Origin: Xanthomonas sp. DAR 34887
GTDB lineage: Bacteria; Pseudomonadota; Gammaproteobacteria; Xanthomonadales; Xanthomonadaceae
Length of the DNA: 64,000 nt
Direction of reading: 5' to 3'
Assembly: GCF_041245805.1 (NCBI RefSeq)
Contig: NZ_CP162490.1
Location: forward strand, 62,001-126,000
Positions 53,768-62,543 of this stretch are shown here, in pieces. Under the pieces are notes generated by a model. The model was given only the letters and a program-made list of their open reading frames with translations, was not told the DNA's origin and searched no databases. The position numbers were made by a program, and so were the translations under genes. Numbering within the stretch: the stretch's first letter is position 1; each line of letters begins with the position of its first letter.

Positions 53768-54222
53768 CCTCCACCCCCGCTTCCCCAGACCTGCGCACCG
53801 CGTGGAATCGTCTCGCCACCGCGCTATCGCAGCGGGTCGGCCACTCCGCGCTGGCACTGATGTTCCGGTTGTCGATCGCCGCGATCTTCTTCCTGTCCGG
53901 ACGCACCAAGGTCACCGGTGTGCTGACCATCAGCGACAGCACCTACGCGCTGTTTCGCGAAGACTACCGCGTGCCGCTGCTTGCGCCGGATCTGGCCGCG
54001 CACCTTGCCACGTATTCGGAGCACCTGTTCCCGCTGCTGTTGGTGCTGGGCCTGTGCACGCGGCTGTCGGCGCTTGCGTTGCTGGGCATGACCGCGGTGA
54101 TCGAGATCTTCGTTTATCCCGATGCTTGGCCCACGCACCTGAGCTGGGCCGCGCTGCTGTCGTACCTGCTGGTGCGCGGCGCGGGCGCGCTGTCGCTGGA
54201 CCGGCTATTGCGCATCGCGTGA
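53764..54222 (+). CDS. DoxX-family membrane protein of the bufferin operon
   Basis: A 152-residue inner-membrane protein of the DoxX/DoxD type with four helices (about residues 29-49, 78-96, 98-118, 124-142). FRLSIAAIFFLSGRTKVTG is the usual first helix. It overlaps the bufC1 stop by four bases. DoxX proteins often close bufferin operons; their role, perhaps in redox or membrane insertion, is unsettled. Confidence 0.85.
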   Translation: MTSTPASPDLRTAWNRLATALSQRVGHSALALMFRLSIAAIFFLSGRTKVTGVLTISDSTYALFREDYRVPLLAPDLAAHLATYSEHLFPLLLVLGLCTRLSALALLGMTAVIEIFVYPDAWPTHLSWAALLSYLLVRGAGALSLDRLLRIA

Positions 54223-54237
54223 CCAGTGCAGCGAGGT

Positions 54238-54263
54238 GTAACCGTGGCGACGCTGGCGGCGAA
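54238..54263 (+). promoter_or_regulatory. SigF-type ECF promoter of the second bufferin operon
   Basis: GTAACC at 54238-54243, 16 bases, CGAA at 54260-54263, only 15 bases after the DoxX stop and 44 bases before the second precursor gene. The second operon can thus be induced on its own. Confidence 0.8.
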
Positions 54264-54307
54264 GTACCTGCCGCCATTTCGGCATTTGTCCACTCCTAGG
54301 AACGTCC

Positions 54308-54583
54308 ATGATCGCTACCCGCACCGCTACCGGTTTCGCCGCCACCGCCGCCCTGCTCGCCATCGCCGCCGCCAGCGTTCCGGCCACCGCCAGCGCCGCC
54401 GCCAAGGGCGATGCCAAGCTCGTCGCCTGCTACGGCATCAACAGCTGCAAGGGCCAGTCCGATTGCAAATCCGGCAGTCACGAATGCAAGGGTCAGAACG
54501 CCTGCAAGGGCCAGGGCTTCAAGGATGTGACCGTGAAGCAATGCAAGTCGGCCGGCGGCTCGCTGACCGCCCCTGCCGCCTGA
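54308..54583 (+). CDS. bufA2: Second bufferin-type precursor, BufA2-like
   Basis: A 91-residue exported peptide precursor: signal peptide to about residue 32 (ATASAAA), then VACYGINSCKGQSDCKSGS followed by HECKGQNACKGQGF. The CxxxxxCKGxxxC and CKGQNxCKGQG repeats are typical of the second bufferin family. Six Cys could carry modifications or bind copper. It has its own ECF promoter and its own MNIO pair. TAGG is the only Shine-Dalgarno-like sequence, 8 bases upstream. Confidence 0.85.
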   Translation: MIATRTATGFAATAALLAIAAASVPATASAAAKGDAKLVACYGINSCKGQSDCKSGSHECKGQNACKGQGFKDVTVKQCKSAGGSLTAPAA

Positions 54584-54647
54584 GGCGATGCCCCGTTCCG
54601 GCCGGCGCCGCGCGCCGGCCGGGACGCCGAACGAGACCTTGTGCCAC

Positions 54648-55484
54648 ATGGACACGATCGCGCCTTTCCACGGCTTCGGGCTGGGCCTGCGCCCGCCGCA
54701 CTATCCGCTGTATCTCGAGGACCCGCCCGCGCTGGATTTCGTCGAGGCGATTTCGGAAAACTTCATGGTGTCCGGCGGCCGGCCGCTGTACGTGCTGGAT
54801 CGCGTGCGCGAACGCTATCCGGTGGCGCTGCATGGCGTCTCCCTGTCGGTGGGCTCGGCCGATGGCCTTGATCGCGCGTATCTGCTGCGGCTCAAGCGCC
54901 TCGCGCAGCGCGTGCGTCCGCTGTGGGTTTCCGACCATCTGAGCTGGAGCGCGGTCGCAGGATTCAACGCCCACGATCTGTTGCCCTTGCCTTACGACGA
55001 CGAAGCGCTGGACGTGGTCTGCGCCAACATCGCCCACGCCCAGGACGTGCTGGAGCGGCCACTGCTGCTCGAAAATCCTTCCACCTATCTGGCCTTCGCG
55101 GGCGCCACCATGAGCGAAGCCGCCTTCCTGCGCGAGGTATGCGCGCGCACCGGCTGCTATCTGCTGCTCGACGTCAACAACGTCTACGTCAGCGCGGTCA
55201 ACCACGGCGCCGATCCGCATACCTATCTGGACGCGCTGCCGTGGGAGCGCGTCCGTCAGGTGCATCTGGCCGGACATAGCCAGGGCCGCGAGCTGCTGAT
55301 CGATACCCACGACCAACCGGTCTGCGATCCGGTGTGGGCGCTGTACGCGCGGGTGTGCCGGCGCATCGGCGCGGTGGCGACCATGATCGAGCGCGACGAC
55401 CGGATTCCGCCGCTGCCGGCGTTGCTGGACGAGCTGCAGATCGCGCGGCGTATCGCCGCCGACGCGGCCCGCATGGCGGCATGA
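54648..55484 (+). CDS. bufB2: MNIO-family oxidative enzyme of the second bufferin operon (DUF692)
   Basis: A 278-residue paralogue of the enzyme at 52158 with intact ligands: FVEAISENFM, VALHGVSLSV, VSDHLSWS, LLLENPSTYL, LLLDVNNVYVSAVNHG, HLAGHSQG and IDTHDQPV. I chose the ATG at 54648, where GFGLGLRPPHY homology begins; the ATG at 54588, four bases after bufA2, would add 20 basic residues. It overlaps bufC2 by four bases. Expected to modify the Cys of the precursor at 54308. Confidence 0.9.
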   Translation: MDTIAPFHGFGLGLRPPHYPLYLEDPPALDFVEAISENFMVSGGRPLYVLDRVRERYPVALHGVSLSVGSADGLDRAYLLRLKRLAQRVRPLWVSDHLSWSAVAGFNAHDLLPLPYDDEALDVVCANIAHAQDVLERPLLLENPSTYLAFAGATMSEAAFLREVCARTGCYLLLDVNNVYVSAVNHGADPHTYLDALPWERVRQVHLAGHSQGRELLIDTHDQPVCDPVWALYARVCRRIGAVATMIERDDRIPPLPALLDELQIARRIAADAARMAA

Positions 55485-56215
55485 GCCTGCTGTCGCTGCA
55501 GCGCCGCTTCTCTGGCTGGTTGCGCGACCCTGCGGCCGATGCGGACGCCTGTCTGGACGCGGAGCAGCGTCCGGGTCTGCGCGTCTATCGGCATGCCTAC
55601 CGCGCGCAGCTCGGCGACGCCTTGCGCGACACCTACGCCACCACCCTGGCCTGGCTGGGCGAAGCGGCGTTCGACGCGGCTGCGGCCGGCTACGTGACGC
55701 AGCATCCGCCCTCGGCCTGGAACCTCGGCGCCTACGGCGACCGGTTCGGCGCCTACCTGGCCGCGCGCCATCCCGCGCGGCCGGAACTGGCGGACCTGGC
55801 CTGGCTCGACCTGGCCCTGCGCCGCGCCTTCGATGGCACCGATGCGGCACCGGTGACGCTGGCGGCCTTGGCCGGCGTGGACTGGGAGCAGGCACGCCTG
55901 CGCTTCGTGCCGACCTTGCGCCGCCGCCGCATGCGCAGCAACGCCGCCGCGATCTGGTCGGCGCTGTCGGAAGGGCATGCGCCGGCTGTGGCAGTGCGCC
56001 TGCCCGGGGTGGCGATCCGGGTCTGGCGCAAGGGCTTGTCGCCCTATTTCCAGAGCATGTCGCCGCTGGAAGCGCGCATGCTGCACCAGGCGCTCGCCGG
56101 CATGCCCTTCGGCGAGGTGTGCCGGCGCGCGCCCGGCGCCGATCCGGCGGCGATCGGGCGGGTGCTGGAGCAGTGGTTGCGCGACGAACTGCTGGAAGCC
56201 ATCGCGCCAGCGTGA
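55481..56215 (+). CDS. bufC2: Bufferin maturation partner of the second operon (DUF2063)
   Basis: A 244-residue protein with the DUF2063 N-terminal domain (LQRRFSGWLRD, RVYRHAYRAQLGDALRDTY, QHPPSAWNLGAYGDRFGAYL) and a divergent C-terminal half. Its ATG lies in the stop of the MNIO gene. Only distantly like the partner at 53006, so each operon seems to keep its own substrate specificity. No DoxX gene follows. Confidence 0.85.
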   Translation: MSLLSLQRRFSGWLRDPAADADACLDAEQRPGLRVYRHAYRAQLGDALRDTYATTLAWLGEAAFDAAAAGYVTQHPPSAWNLGAYGDRFGAYLAARHPARPELADLAWLDLALRRAFDGTDAAPVTLAALAGVDWEQARLRFVPTLRRRRMRSNAAAIWSALSEGHAPAVAVRLPGVAIRVWRKGLSPYFQSMSPLEARMLHQALAGMPFGEVCRRAPGADPAAIGRVLEQWLRDELLEAIAPA

Positions 56216-56242
56216 GCGGTGCACGCTGGCGCCGGCGCGACC

Positions 56243-57259
56243 TCAGAAGTTGTTGTCGCCGTCCAGCATCCGGCCCAGGCCGCCGAGCACCGAGCCTTCG
56301 CCGCGGTTCTGCCCGCCGCCCTGCGGCGCGGCGGCGAACATGCGCCCGGCCAGGCGCGAGAACGGCAGCGACTGCAGCCACACCTTGCCCGGGCCGGTCA
56401 GCGTGGCCAGGAACATGCCTTCGCCGCCGAAGAACATGCTCTTGATGCCGCTGACCGGGCGCACGTCCATGTCCACCGTGGAATGGAACGCGACCACGCA
56501 GCCGGTGTCCACGTCCAGGCGTTCGCCGGCGGCCAGCTCGCGTTCGACCACGCAGCCGCCGGCATGCACGAACACCCAGCCGTCGCCTTCCAGCTTCTGC
56601 ATGATGAAGCCCTCGCCGCCGAACAGGCCGGTCATGATCTTGCGCTGGAAGTGGATGCCCAGCGACACGCCGCGCGCGCCGGCCAGGAAGCTGTCCTTCT
56701 GGCAGATCAGGCGGCCGCCGTGCTGGTCCAGTTTCATCGCCAGCACCGTGCCGGGATACGGCGCGGCGAAGGCGACCTTGGCCTTGCCCTGGCCCTGATG
56801 GGTGAACACGGTGGTGAACAGGCTCTCGCCGGTGACCAGGCGCTTGCCGGCCGAGAACAGCTTGCCCATCAGGCCGCCGCCCTGGCTGTTGGAGCCGTCG
56901 CCGAACACGGTGTCCATCTGCACCACGGCGTCCTTGAACATCAGCGCGCCGGCCTCGGCGACCGCGCTCTCGCCCGGATCCAGCTCGATCTCCACGAACT
57001 GCATCTCGTGGCCGACGATGCGGAAATCGATGTCGTCGGCGCGGCCGCCGCCGCCCGGCGGGGGCGGCAGGCCCGGCGGCAGGCTGGTCGCGCTCGCGCC
57101 GCGCAGCTCGTCGATCTGGTTGGCCGGCCTCCAGCCGCTCTGGCCCTGGCGCCAGGCCATGGCGCTGGGATTGTTGCGGGCGAAGGCGATGGCGTCGGCA
57201 TCGTCGAACGGGCCGGAGCGGGTTTGTTCGCCGCCGGTGAGGAAGTACCACTGGGTCAT
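56243..57259 (-). CDS. AIM24/TIGR00266-family protein with an N-terminal GYF_2-like domain
   Basis: A 338-residue protein. Residues 1-50 (MTQWYFLTGGEQTRSGPFDD, AWRQGQSGWRPANQIDEL) form a GYF_2 domain, often a protein-binding module. After a Pro/Gly linker (residues 60-72), residues 76-300 are an AIM24 double beta-helix (FRIVGHEMQFVEIELDPGESAVAEAGAL in outline, FGGEGFIMQKLEGDG). A Gly-rich tail ends it. The family may be a scaffold near membranes; its role is not settled. Convergent with the bufferin operon. Confidence 0.8.
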   Translation of the reverse strand: MTQWYFLTGGEQTRSGPFDDADAIAFARNNPSAMAWRQGQSGWRPANQIDELRGASATSLPPGLPPPPGGGGRADDIDFRIVGHEMQFVEIELDPGESAVAEAGALMFKDAVVQMDTVFGDGSNSQGGGLMGKLFSAGKRLVTGESLFTTVFTHQGQGKAKVAFAAPYPGTVLAMKLDQHGGRLICQKDSFLAGARGVSLGIHFQRKIMTGLFGGEGFIMQKLEGDGWVFVHAGGCVVERELAAGERLDVDTGCVVAFHSTVDMDVRPVSGIKSMFFGGEGMFLATLTGPGKVWLQSLPFSRLAGRMFAAAPQGGGQNRGEGSVLGGLGRMLDGDNNF

Positions 57260-57756
57260 GGCGAAGCTCCTGATGGACCTGATGGGCAAAAATCCTTGCC
57301 GAGTCTAGCCCGTGCGCCGGGGGCGTCCGCATCTGTCTCAAGCCATGGACGGCCTTTGGAGGCCGGCCGCCTCAGGGACCATGGCCTGGCTCGATCGACC
57401 CTACGCGCAAGGCGACGTCGCCCACGAACGGCGCGTGGCCGCCCGCGCCCGGGGTAGGCATTCAGGCAGGGCGTGGAGAACGAAAACCGGTGGCGAGCAC
57501 GTCGATGCCTTTGCCCAGTACGGGGCGCGACATGAAGCGCACGGATTCCGCCGGCCACAGCAAGCATCGATTCAATCGCTTGGATCGTTCCAAACACGAA
57601 TTGCATCACATTTATCATTTGTTTATCTGACGTATGTTCGCCGCGGGGGATCGACGACACACGGCTGACATCTCGCACCTCGAGCGAACGCGGCAATCGG
57701 GGTGGAGCTGCCCAGCGTGTCGGACCGTTTAGGCCTTTCAACGTCGGAGGGGACAC
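57260..57756 (+). promoter_or_regulatory. Long gap with a candidate sigma-70 promoter before the 978-residue receptor
   Basis: No credible gene is seen in these 497 bases. The best promoter candidate is TTGCAT (57601-57606), 17 bases, TATCTG (57624-57629), in an AT-rich island that contrasts with its flanks; the leader to the ATG at 57757 would be about 125 bases. Short open frames here lack ribosome binding sites and codon bias. Confidence 0.35.
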
Positions 57757-60693
57757 ATGCATCACTCAACACTCCATCGCAACGCCATGGCGAGCGCGCT
57801 CGCACTGGCGTTGTCTTCGCCGCTGGCCGCGCTGGCGCAGGACGCGCCGCCGCCGCCCACGGAACGGACCGACCCGTCCGCCACAGCCGGGACCAACGAA
57901 AAGGCGAAGACGCTGGACTCGGTCATGGTCACCGGCTCGCGCATCAAGCGCGCGGAGGTCGAAGGCCCGGCGCCGGTCACGGTCATCACCGGCGCGCAGA
58001 TCATGAAGGAAGGCTTCACCACGGTGTACGAAGCGCTCGGCTCGCTCACCGAGGTCACCGGCAACGTGCAGAACGACTACGACTGGGGCCAAAGTTCGGT
58101 CAACGCCAGCCCGCTCAACCTGCGCAATCTCGGCCCCGGCCGCAGCCTGTTGCTGATCAACGGCCACCGCGTGGCCGATTACCCGATGCCGTACCAGGGC
58201 AAGAGCAACTTCGCCAACTACAACAACATTCCCACCGGCATCGTCGATCGCATCGAGGTGCTGTCCACCGGCGCCTCGGCGATCTACGGCTCCGATGCGG
58301 TGGCCGGCGTGGTCAACGTCATCCTGAAGAAGGACATCGACGGCGATACCCTGCGCGCGCGCTACGGCACCACCACCGAGGGCGGGCGCGACGTCCGCGA
58401 TGTCTCCTGGTCCGGTGGCCGTCACGGCGAGGACTGGAGCGTCGCGTACACGATGCAGTACTTCGACCGCAAACCGTTGTGGTCGCATGAACGCCCCTTC
58501 ATGGACGAGGAGTCCGATTCGCCCCGCCGCAACTGGAGCTATGGCGGCGTGCGGCAAAACACCGCGACCAATACCCCCCAATCCGGCATCCGTCTCTACG
58601 ACGTGACCAACGATGTCCGGATCAGGCCGCCGACCGGCGCCTGCGACCGGTTCGGCGGCGAGTTCTACGAGCACAACCGCATTCTGTACAACGACTTCAG
58701 CGGCGCGCAGACCGATACCGGCTGGCAATGCGCCAATCGCTCCGTGTTCCAGCACTGGACGCTGCGCAATGGCAGCAAGGACCTTTCGCTCTACTTGTAC
58801 GGCACCAAGCAGTTCGGCGACGTCGAAGCCTGGGCGACCTACGGCTACTGGGATTCGACCGGCAAGAGCAATACCTTCATGCCGGCCTGGGGCAGCCAGG
58901 ATTACATCGACCGCGACAGCGGCCAGCGCCGCAGCCTGTTGCGCTACTTCACGCCCGGCGAGATCGGCGGCGAAGACCGCGCGCTGACCAAATCCAAGGA
59001 GAAGAACTGGGATTTCAGCGCCGGCCTGCGCGGCACCGTCTTCGGCGATCGCTTCGACTGGGAAGTGATGGGCGGCCGCGCCGAATACGAGATCCAGGAG
59101 CGCTTCCCGATCATCCACAACCCGCGTGCCACGGAGTTCTTCCTGGGCTCTTCACTGGGGACCGATGCGGCGAGCGGCCTGCAGATCTATGCGCCCGACT
59201 ACGACCGGCTGTGGAACCCGGCTTCGCCCAGCGACTACGAAAGCATTCGCGCCGTCGGCGACAAGAAGGCGCGCACCTGGCTCAGCCAGGCCAGCGCCGT
59301 GCTCAGCGGCGATCTGTTCGAAGGCTGGGCTGGCCCGATTGGCTTTGCCGGCGTGCTGGAAGCCGCGGAGCAGGGCTACAAGCTCACGCCCGACCCCAAC
59401 ACCATGGGCCTCAATCCGGTGTACGAAACGCCGTTCGGCAACGTCGAGACCGGCGGCGGCGAGCGCAAGCGCTATGCGGCGGGTGTGGAATTCAAGATTC
59501 CCCTGCTCAAGAACCTGACCCTCTCGGCCGCCGGCCGCTACGATCGCTACGACGCGGTCGCTGACGATGCCGCCACCACCTACAACGCCGGCCTGGAGTG
59601 GCGTCCGTTCTCCACCTTGCTGCTGCGCGGCAGCTACGCCACCAGCTTCCGTGCGCCGGACATGCACTACGTCTATGCCGATCCCAGCGAGAGCGTGGCC
59701 GACCAGGTCGACTACCTGGCCTGCCTGACCGACCCCAATCGCCAGACCAGCAACTGCCCCGGTGGCGATGGCGACCCGTACCACATCGACAATCCCGTGA
59801 TCGCCCGGCAGGGCTCGCAGGACCTGCTGTACGAAACCGGCGACTCGCTCACCTACGGCTTCGTCTGGGACGCGTTCGACGGCTTCTCGCTCAGTGTCGA
59901 CTACTGGCGGATCAACATCGAGGATGCGATCGACGATGTCGGCGCCGACCAGGTGTTGCTGGACGAGGCGTACTGCATCACCGGGCAACAGCCGGCGGAC
60001 AAGCCGGCGCGGACGCCACCCAGCCAGGCGCTGTGCGACCTGCAGCTCAGCCGCGTCACGCGCGACGCCAACGGCGTGGTGACCCGCGTGGAGATCGGCC
60101 CGATCAACCGCGCCAAGCAAAGCGTGAGCGGTGTCGATCTGGCCTCGCGCTACAGCGTGCAGACCGCACGCTGGGGCAATTTCGACTTCGCGCTCAACTA
60201 CACCCGGCAGCTGACCTACAAGTACGCGCAGTTCGACGGCGATCTGTTCGAGAACACCCGCGACCGCGAGCGCCAGATCCGCTACCGCGGCCGCGCCAGC
60301 GCGACCTGGACCCTGGATCCGTGGACCGCGGTGCTGTACGTGGACTGGACCGCGGGGACCCGCAGCGACCGCTTCGGCGGCTGCACCGCGCTGCCCAATG
60401 GCTTCCGTCCGGACGTGGCCACCGATTGCACCGATCTGCGCACGAACGCGGCTGGCGAACGCAGCATCAGTTACGGGCAGAAGAGCGAACGGGTGGGCTA
60501 CTACAACCAGGACAGGATCTACTGGAACGCCAGCCTCGGCTATCAGGCCACGGACGCGTTGCGCCTGAATGTCTACGTCAACAACATCCTCAACGATCAC
60601 TATCAGGACAAGTGGTGCGGTGGTTTCGCCTACTGCGTGTCCAATCCGGTGGGACGCGAGGTGGCTGCGGAGGTCGTGTACCGGTTCGATTGA
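57757..60693 (+). CDS. TonB-dependent receptor (large, Xanthomonas type)
   Basis: A 978-residue receptor: signal peptide to about residue 27 (LAALAQ), TLDSVMVTGSRIKRAEVEGP as TonB-box region, plug with LNLRNLGPGRSLLLINGHR and VEVLSTGASAIYGSDAVAGVVNV, and a barrel with TSFRAPDMHYVYADPSES and NVYVNNILNDHY, closing VVYRFD. This plug signature (GSRI..., NLRGLG, YGSDAVAGVVN) marks the receptors that in Xanthomonas import plant oligosaccharides or peptides. AGGGG lies 8 bases before the ATG. A strong terminator follows 28 bases after the stop. Confidence 0.9.
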   Translation: MHHSTLHRNAMASALALALSSPLAALAQDAPPPPTERTDPSATAGTNEKAKTLDSVMVTGSRIKRAEVEGPAPVTVITGAQIMKEGFTTVYEALGSLTEVTGNVQNDYDWGQSSVNASPLNLRNLGPGRSLLLINGHRVADYPMPYQGKSNFANYNNIPTGIVDRIEVLSTGASAIYGSDAVAGVVNVILKKDIDGDTLRARYGTTTEGGRDVRDVSWSGGRHGEDWSVAYTMQYFDRKPLWSHERPFMDEESDSPRRNWSYGGVRQNTATNTPQSGIRLYDVTNDVRIRPPTGACDRFGGEFYEHNRILYNDFSGAQTDTGWQCANRSVFQHWTLRNGSKDLSLYLYGTKQFGDVEAWATYGYWDSTGKSNTFMPAWGSQDYIDRDSGQRRSLLRYFTPGEIGGEDRALTKSKEKNWDFSAGLRGTVFGDRFDWEVMGGRAEYEIQERFPIIHNPRATEFFLGSSLGTDAASGLQIYAPDYDRLWNPASPSDYESIRAVGDKKARTWLSQASAVLSGDLFEGWAGPIGFAGVLEAAEQGYKLTPDPNTMGLNPVYETPFGNVETGGGERKRYAAGVEFKIPLLKNLTLSAAGRYDRYDAVADDAATTYNAGLEWRPFSTLLLRGSYATSFRAPDMHYVYADPSESVADQVDYLACLTDPNRQTSNCPGGDGDPYHIDNPVIARQGSQDLLYETGDSLTYGFVWDAFDGFSLSVDYWRINIEDAIDDVGADQVLLDEAYCITGQQPADKPARTPPSQALCDLQLSRVTRDANGVVTRVEIGPINRAKQSVSGVDLASRYSVQTARWGNFDFALNYTRQLTYKYAQFDGDLFENTRDRERQIRYRGRASATWTLDPWTAVLYVDWTAGTRSDRFGGCTALPNGFRPDVATDCTDLRTNAAGERSISYGQKSERVGYYNQDRIYWNASLGYQATDALRLNVYVNNILNDHYQDKWCGGFAYCVSNPVGREVAAEVVYRFD

Positions 60694-60720
60694 GGCAGTT
60701 GCTGGAGCAGCGCGACGAAC

Positions 60721-60752
60721 AAAGAGCCCGGCTTAGCCGGGCTCTTTTTTTT
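60721..60752 (+). terminator. Rho-independent terminator of the receptor gene
   Basis: AGAGCCCGGC, loop TTA, GCCGGGCTCT, then seven further T. A perfect 10-base GC-rich stem with a T tail. Confidence 0.95.
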
Positions 60753-60941
60753 CTGTCCAGCGGGTCGCATGGGTTTGTTCGACGCGTCGGGCTCTGGATC
60801 ATGGCTGCGGCTGCTCGGTGGTACTGCGCTGCGCAGGTCGCTGCCGTGGAGGTTTCGCTCCCGCTCAAGGCACCGGACGATGGCCAGTGCGGATGTCGCG
60901 GCAGGAGCGATGTCTCAGTGGCACGTGTGCCGGGGACGAAG

Positions 60942-61010
60942 TGTCGCGGCTGAAGCCGCTCCTACAAGAGCGCGCGATGCGGCTTCTGTAGGAGCGGCTT
61001 CAGCCGCGAC
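60942..61010. repeat. REP palindrome pair in tail-to-tail orientation
   Basis: The reverse unit (TGTCGCGGCTGAAGCCGCTC...) at 60942-60966 is followed 20 bases later by the forward unit at 60987-61010. This is the same arrangement as the pair split by the IS110 element at 62317-63532. The rest of 60753-61040 shows nothing. Confidence 0.85.
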
Positions 61011-61040
61011 CGGACGCCAGGCACGCGCAACGGCAACGCC

Positions 61041-61895
61041 CTACAGCGCGCTAGCCGGCCGTACTTGCAGCGTCTGCGTCTGCGCCGCGCAGTCCTCGCC
61101 CGGCTTGGCGCCCTGCGCCTGCGCGCGGACGATCTCTTCGTGCGCCGCGGCCAGGTCGGCCTGGAATGCCGGGTCGGCATGCAGCCGGGCCACCGTGGCC
61201 GCGCCCATGAAGCGCCCGGCCAGCACGTCGCTCTGCCAGTGCACGTTGCATACCAGCCGGCTTTCGCCGTAGTTGCGGCCGCGGGCGATCAGGGCGTCGG
61301 CGCGATCGGGCGCGATCTCGCTGAGGATCAGCGCCCAAGCCCAGCCGATGGCGCTGTGGCCGGAGGGATAGGAGCCGCTGTGGCGCAGCCCGTCCTCGTC
61401 GTCCGGGGTGCAGACCGGCTGCTGGTTGAGCATGAACGGCCGCGGCCGCCGGTAGTGGTTCTTGGCCGCCTTGGTCGCGGCGCTGGCGTCGATGCGGCTG
61501 CGTTCCAGCAAGGTGTACAGGTGCGGTGTGCGCTGCGCGTCGATGGCCACGCCCAGCGCGCAGGCGAACTGGCCGGCGCCGGACGGGAAGCTGAGATCGG
61601 CGTCGCGCGCGGCCTGGTGCCAGCGCGCACTGCCGCGCAGTGCCAGCGCCTCGTGGTTCACTGCCTGGTCCAGCGCCTGCCCGGGCGAGTCCTCGGCCGG
61701 CGGAGCCGGCAGCAGCTGCAGGCTGGCCGGAACCGCGGCAGGCGCGAGGTAGCCGATCGCCTTGCCCGGCTCGGCTTCGGCCATCGCCTGCGCCGCTGTC
61801 GGCGCACGGGCGGGTGAGGTGCTGCACGCGGCGAGCGCGAGCGCCAGCAGGGCGAGGGCGGCAGAACGGAAAGGGAAGCCAGGGATTGAGGGCAT
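61041..61895 (-). CDS. PAP2-superfamily acid phosphatase (class A type), lipoprotein
   Basis: A 284-residue exported phosphatase with lipobox ALAACSTS. All three PAP2 motifs are present: KNHYRRPRPF (K-x6-RP), YPSGHSAIGW (PSGH) and SRLVCNVHWQSD (SRx5HxxxD). Cys residues in QPVCTPDD and LVCNVH probably form a disulphide, as in PhoN/AphA-like class A enzymes. It releases phosphate from organic phosphomonoesters in the periplasm. A single-gene unit with no visible Pho box. Confidence 0.9.
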   Translation of the reverse strand: MPSIPGFPFRSAALALLALALAACSTSPARAPTAAQAMAEAEPGKAIGYLAPAAVPASLQLLPAPPAEDSPGQALDQAVNHEALALRGSARWHQAARDADLSFPSGAGQFACALGVAIDAQRTPHLYTLLERSRIDASAATKAAKNHYRRPRPFMLNQQPVCTPDDEDGLRHSGSYPSGHSAIGWAWALILSEIAPDRADALIARGRNYGESRLVCNVHWQSDVLAGRFMGAATVARLHADPAFQADLAAAHEEIVRAQAQGAKPGEDCAAQTQTLQVRPASAL

Positions 61896-62316
61896 GCAAT
61901 CTCGGTCGGGCGACGAGGGATCGGCCAGTGTACGGCCGCTGCCGCGGCGCGGCAGGTCGCCTTGGCGCAGTCGCGGGTCTGGAGCGGACTGCCCGCAGCC
62001 TGGTCGCTGTGTCCAGCGTACGTGTGCGGCATCGCTGGGCCGGGACGGCAGGAATCATGCCGAGCACGCGGCGAACCTGTGGGAGCAACTTCAGTCGCGA
62101 CGGGCCTTACCGGCAATGCGTCGCGACGGAAGGGTTCCTCCAATAACCCCCAAAAGCATGTCGATGCACTTGCGAGACGCCGACACGCCCAGCCTGCAGG
62201 TTCCGGCATCGATGCGTTACAGATGCCATGGAGTGGCAAAGACGCATTGGCGTAGCCGGTGGCGTTGCGGCCGCGTTTTTCATGGACGCCTTGGCATCAC
62301 GGCCATTTCGTCCTCC
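61896..62316. other. Gene-free stretch
   Basis: No open frame here has credible start signals. The only pattern is GTGGGAGCAACTTCAGTCGC near 62079, a diverged REP half-unit of another flavour. Confidence 0.5.
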
Positions 62317-62335
62317 TGTCGCGGCTGAAGCCGCT
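62317..62335. repeat. Left part of the REP unit split by the IS110 element
   Basis: TGTCGCGGCTGAAGCCGCT, lacking the final CCTACA, which reappears at 63484 right after the element. Joining the two restores the standard REP unit. Its inverted partner lies at 63508-63532. Confidence 0.85.
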
Positions 62336-62359
62336 TGTGTCTGGAAGTTGGTCTACAGT

Positions 62360-62515
62360 TTGAGTGGAGAGCGATGTGCGGCACGCCGACAGGCCGCAGT
62401 GTTCGAGCACGTGTAGGAGCCAGGGCGGCCGCACATCGACCTCGTTGCCTAGCCCGAACAGTTGAACGAGCGCTCGCTCGAACTTCACAAGCGTGGGCAG
62501 CCACGAGGCAGCTCT
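62360..62515 (+). ncRNA. Candidate IS110 bridge RNA
   Basis: First hairpin: stem CGATGTGCGGC (62372-62382) with GCCGCACATCG (62428-62438), 11 perfect pairs. Its inner loop holds TGTAGGAGC (62412-62420), complementary to the right target half GCTCCTACA, and AGGCCG (62391-62396), matching the left half AAGCCG with one change. Second hairpin (62455-62495): ACAGTTG (62458-62464) is identical to the right end before CT, and CACAAG (62486-62491) is complementary to the left end CTTGTG. This is the target-loop and donor-loop plan known for IS621. Confidence 0.75.
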
Positions 62516-62543
62516 CTCCTGCCCCTCAGTCTACCTAACGCTT

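Noticed and set aside
57312..57668. A 118-codon open frame upstream of the 978-residue receptor
   Set aside because: No ribosome binding site, no coding-like codon use, and it overlaps the likely promoter of the receptor.
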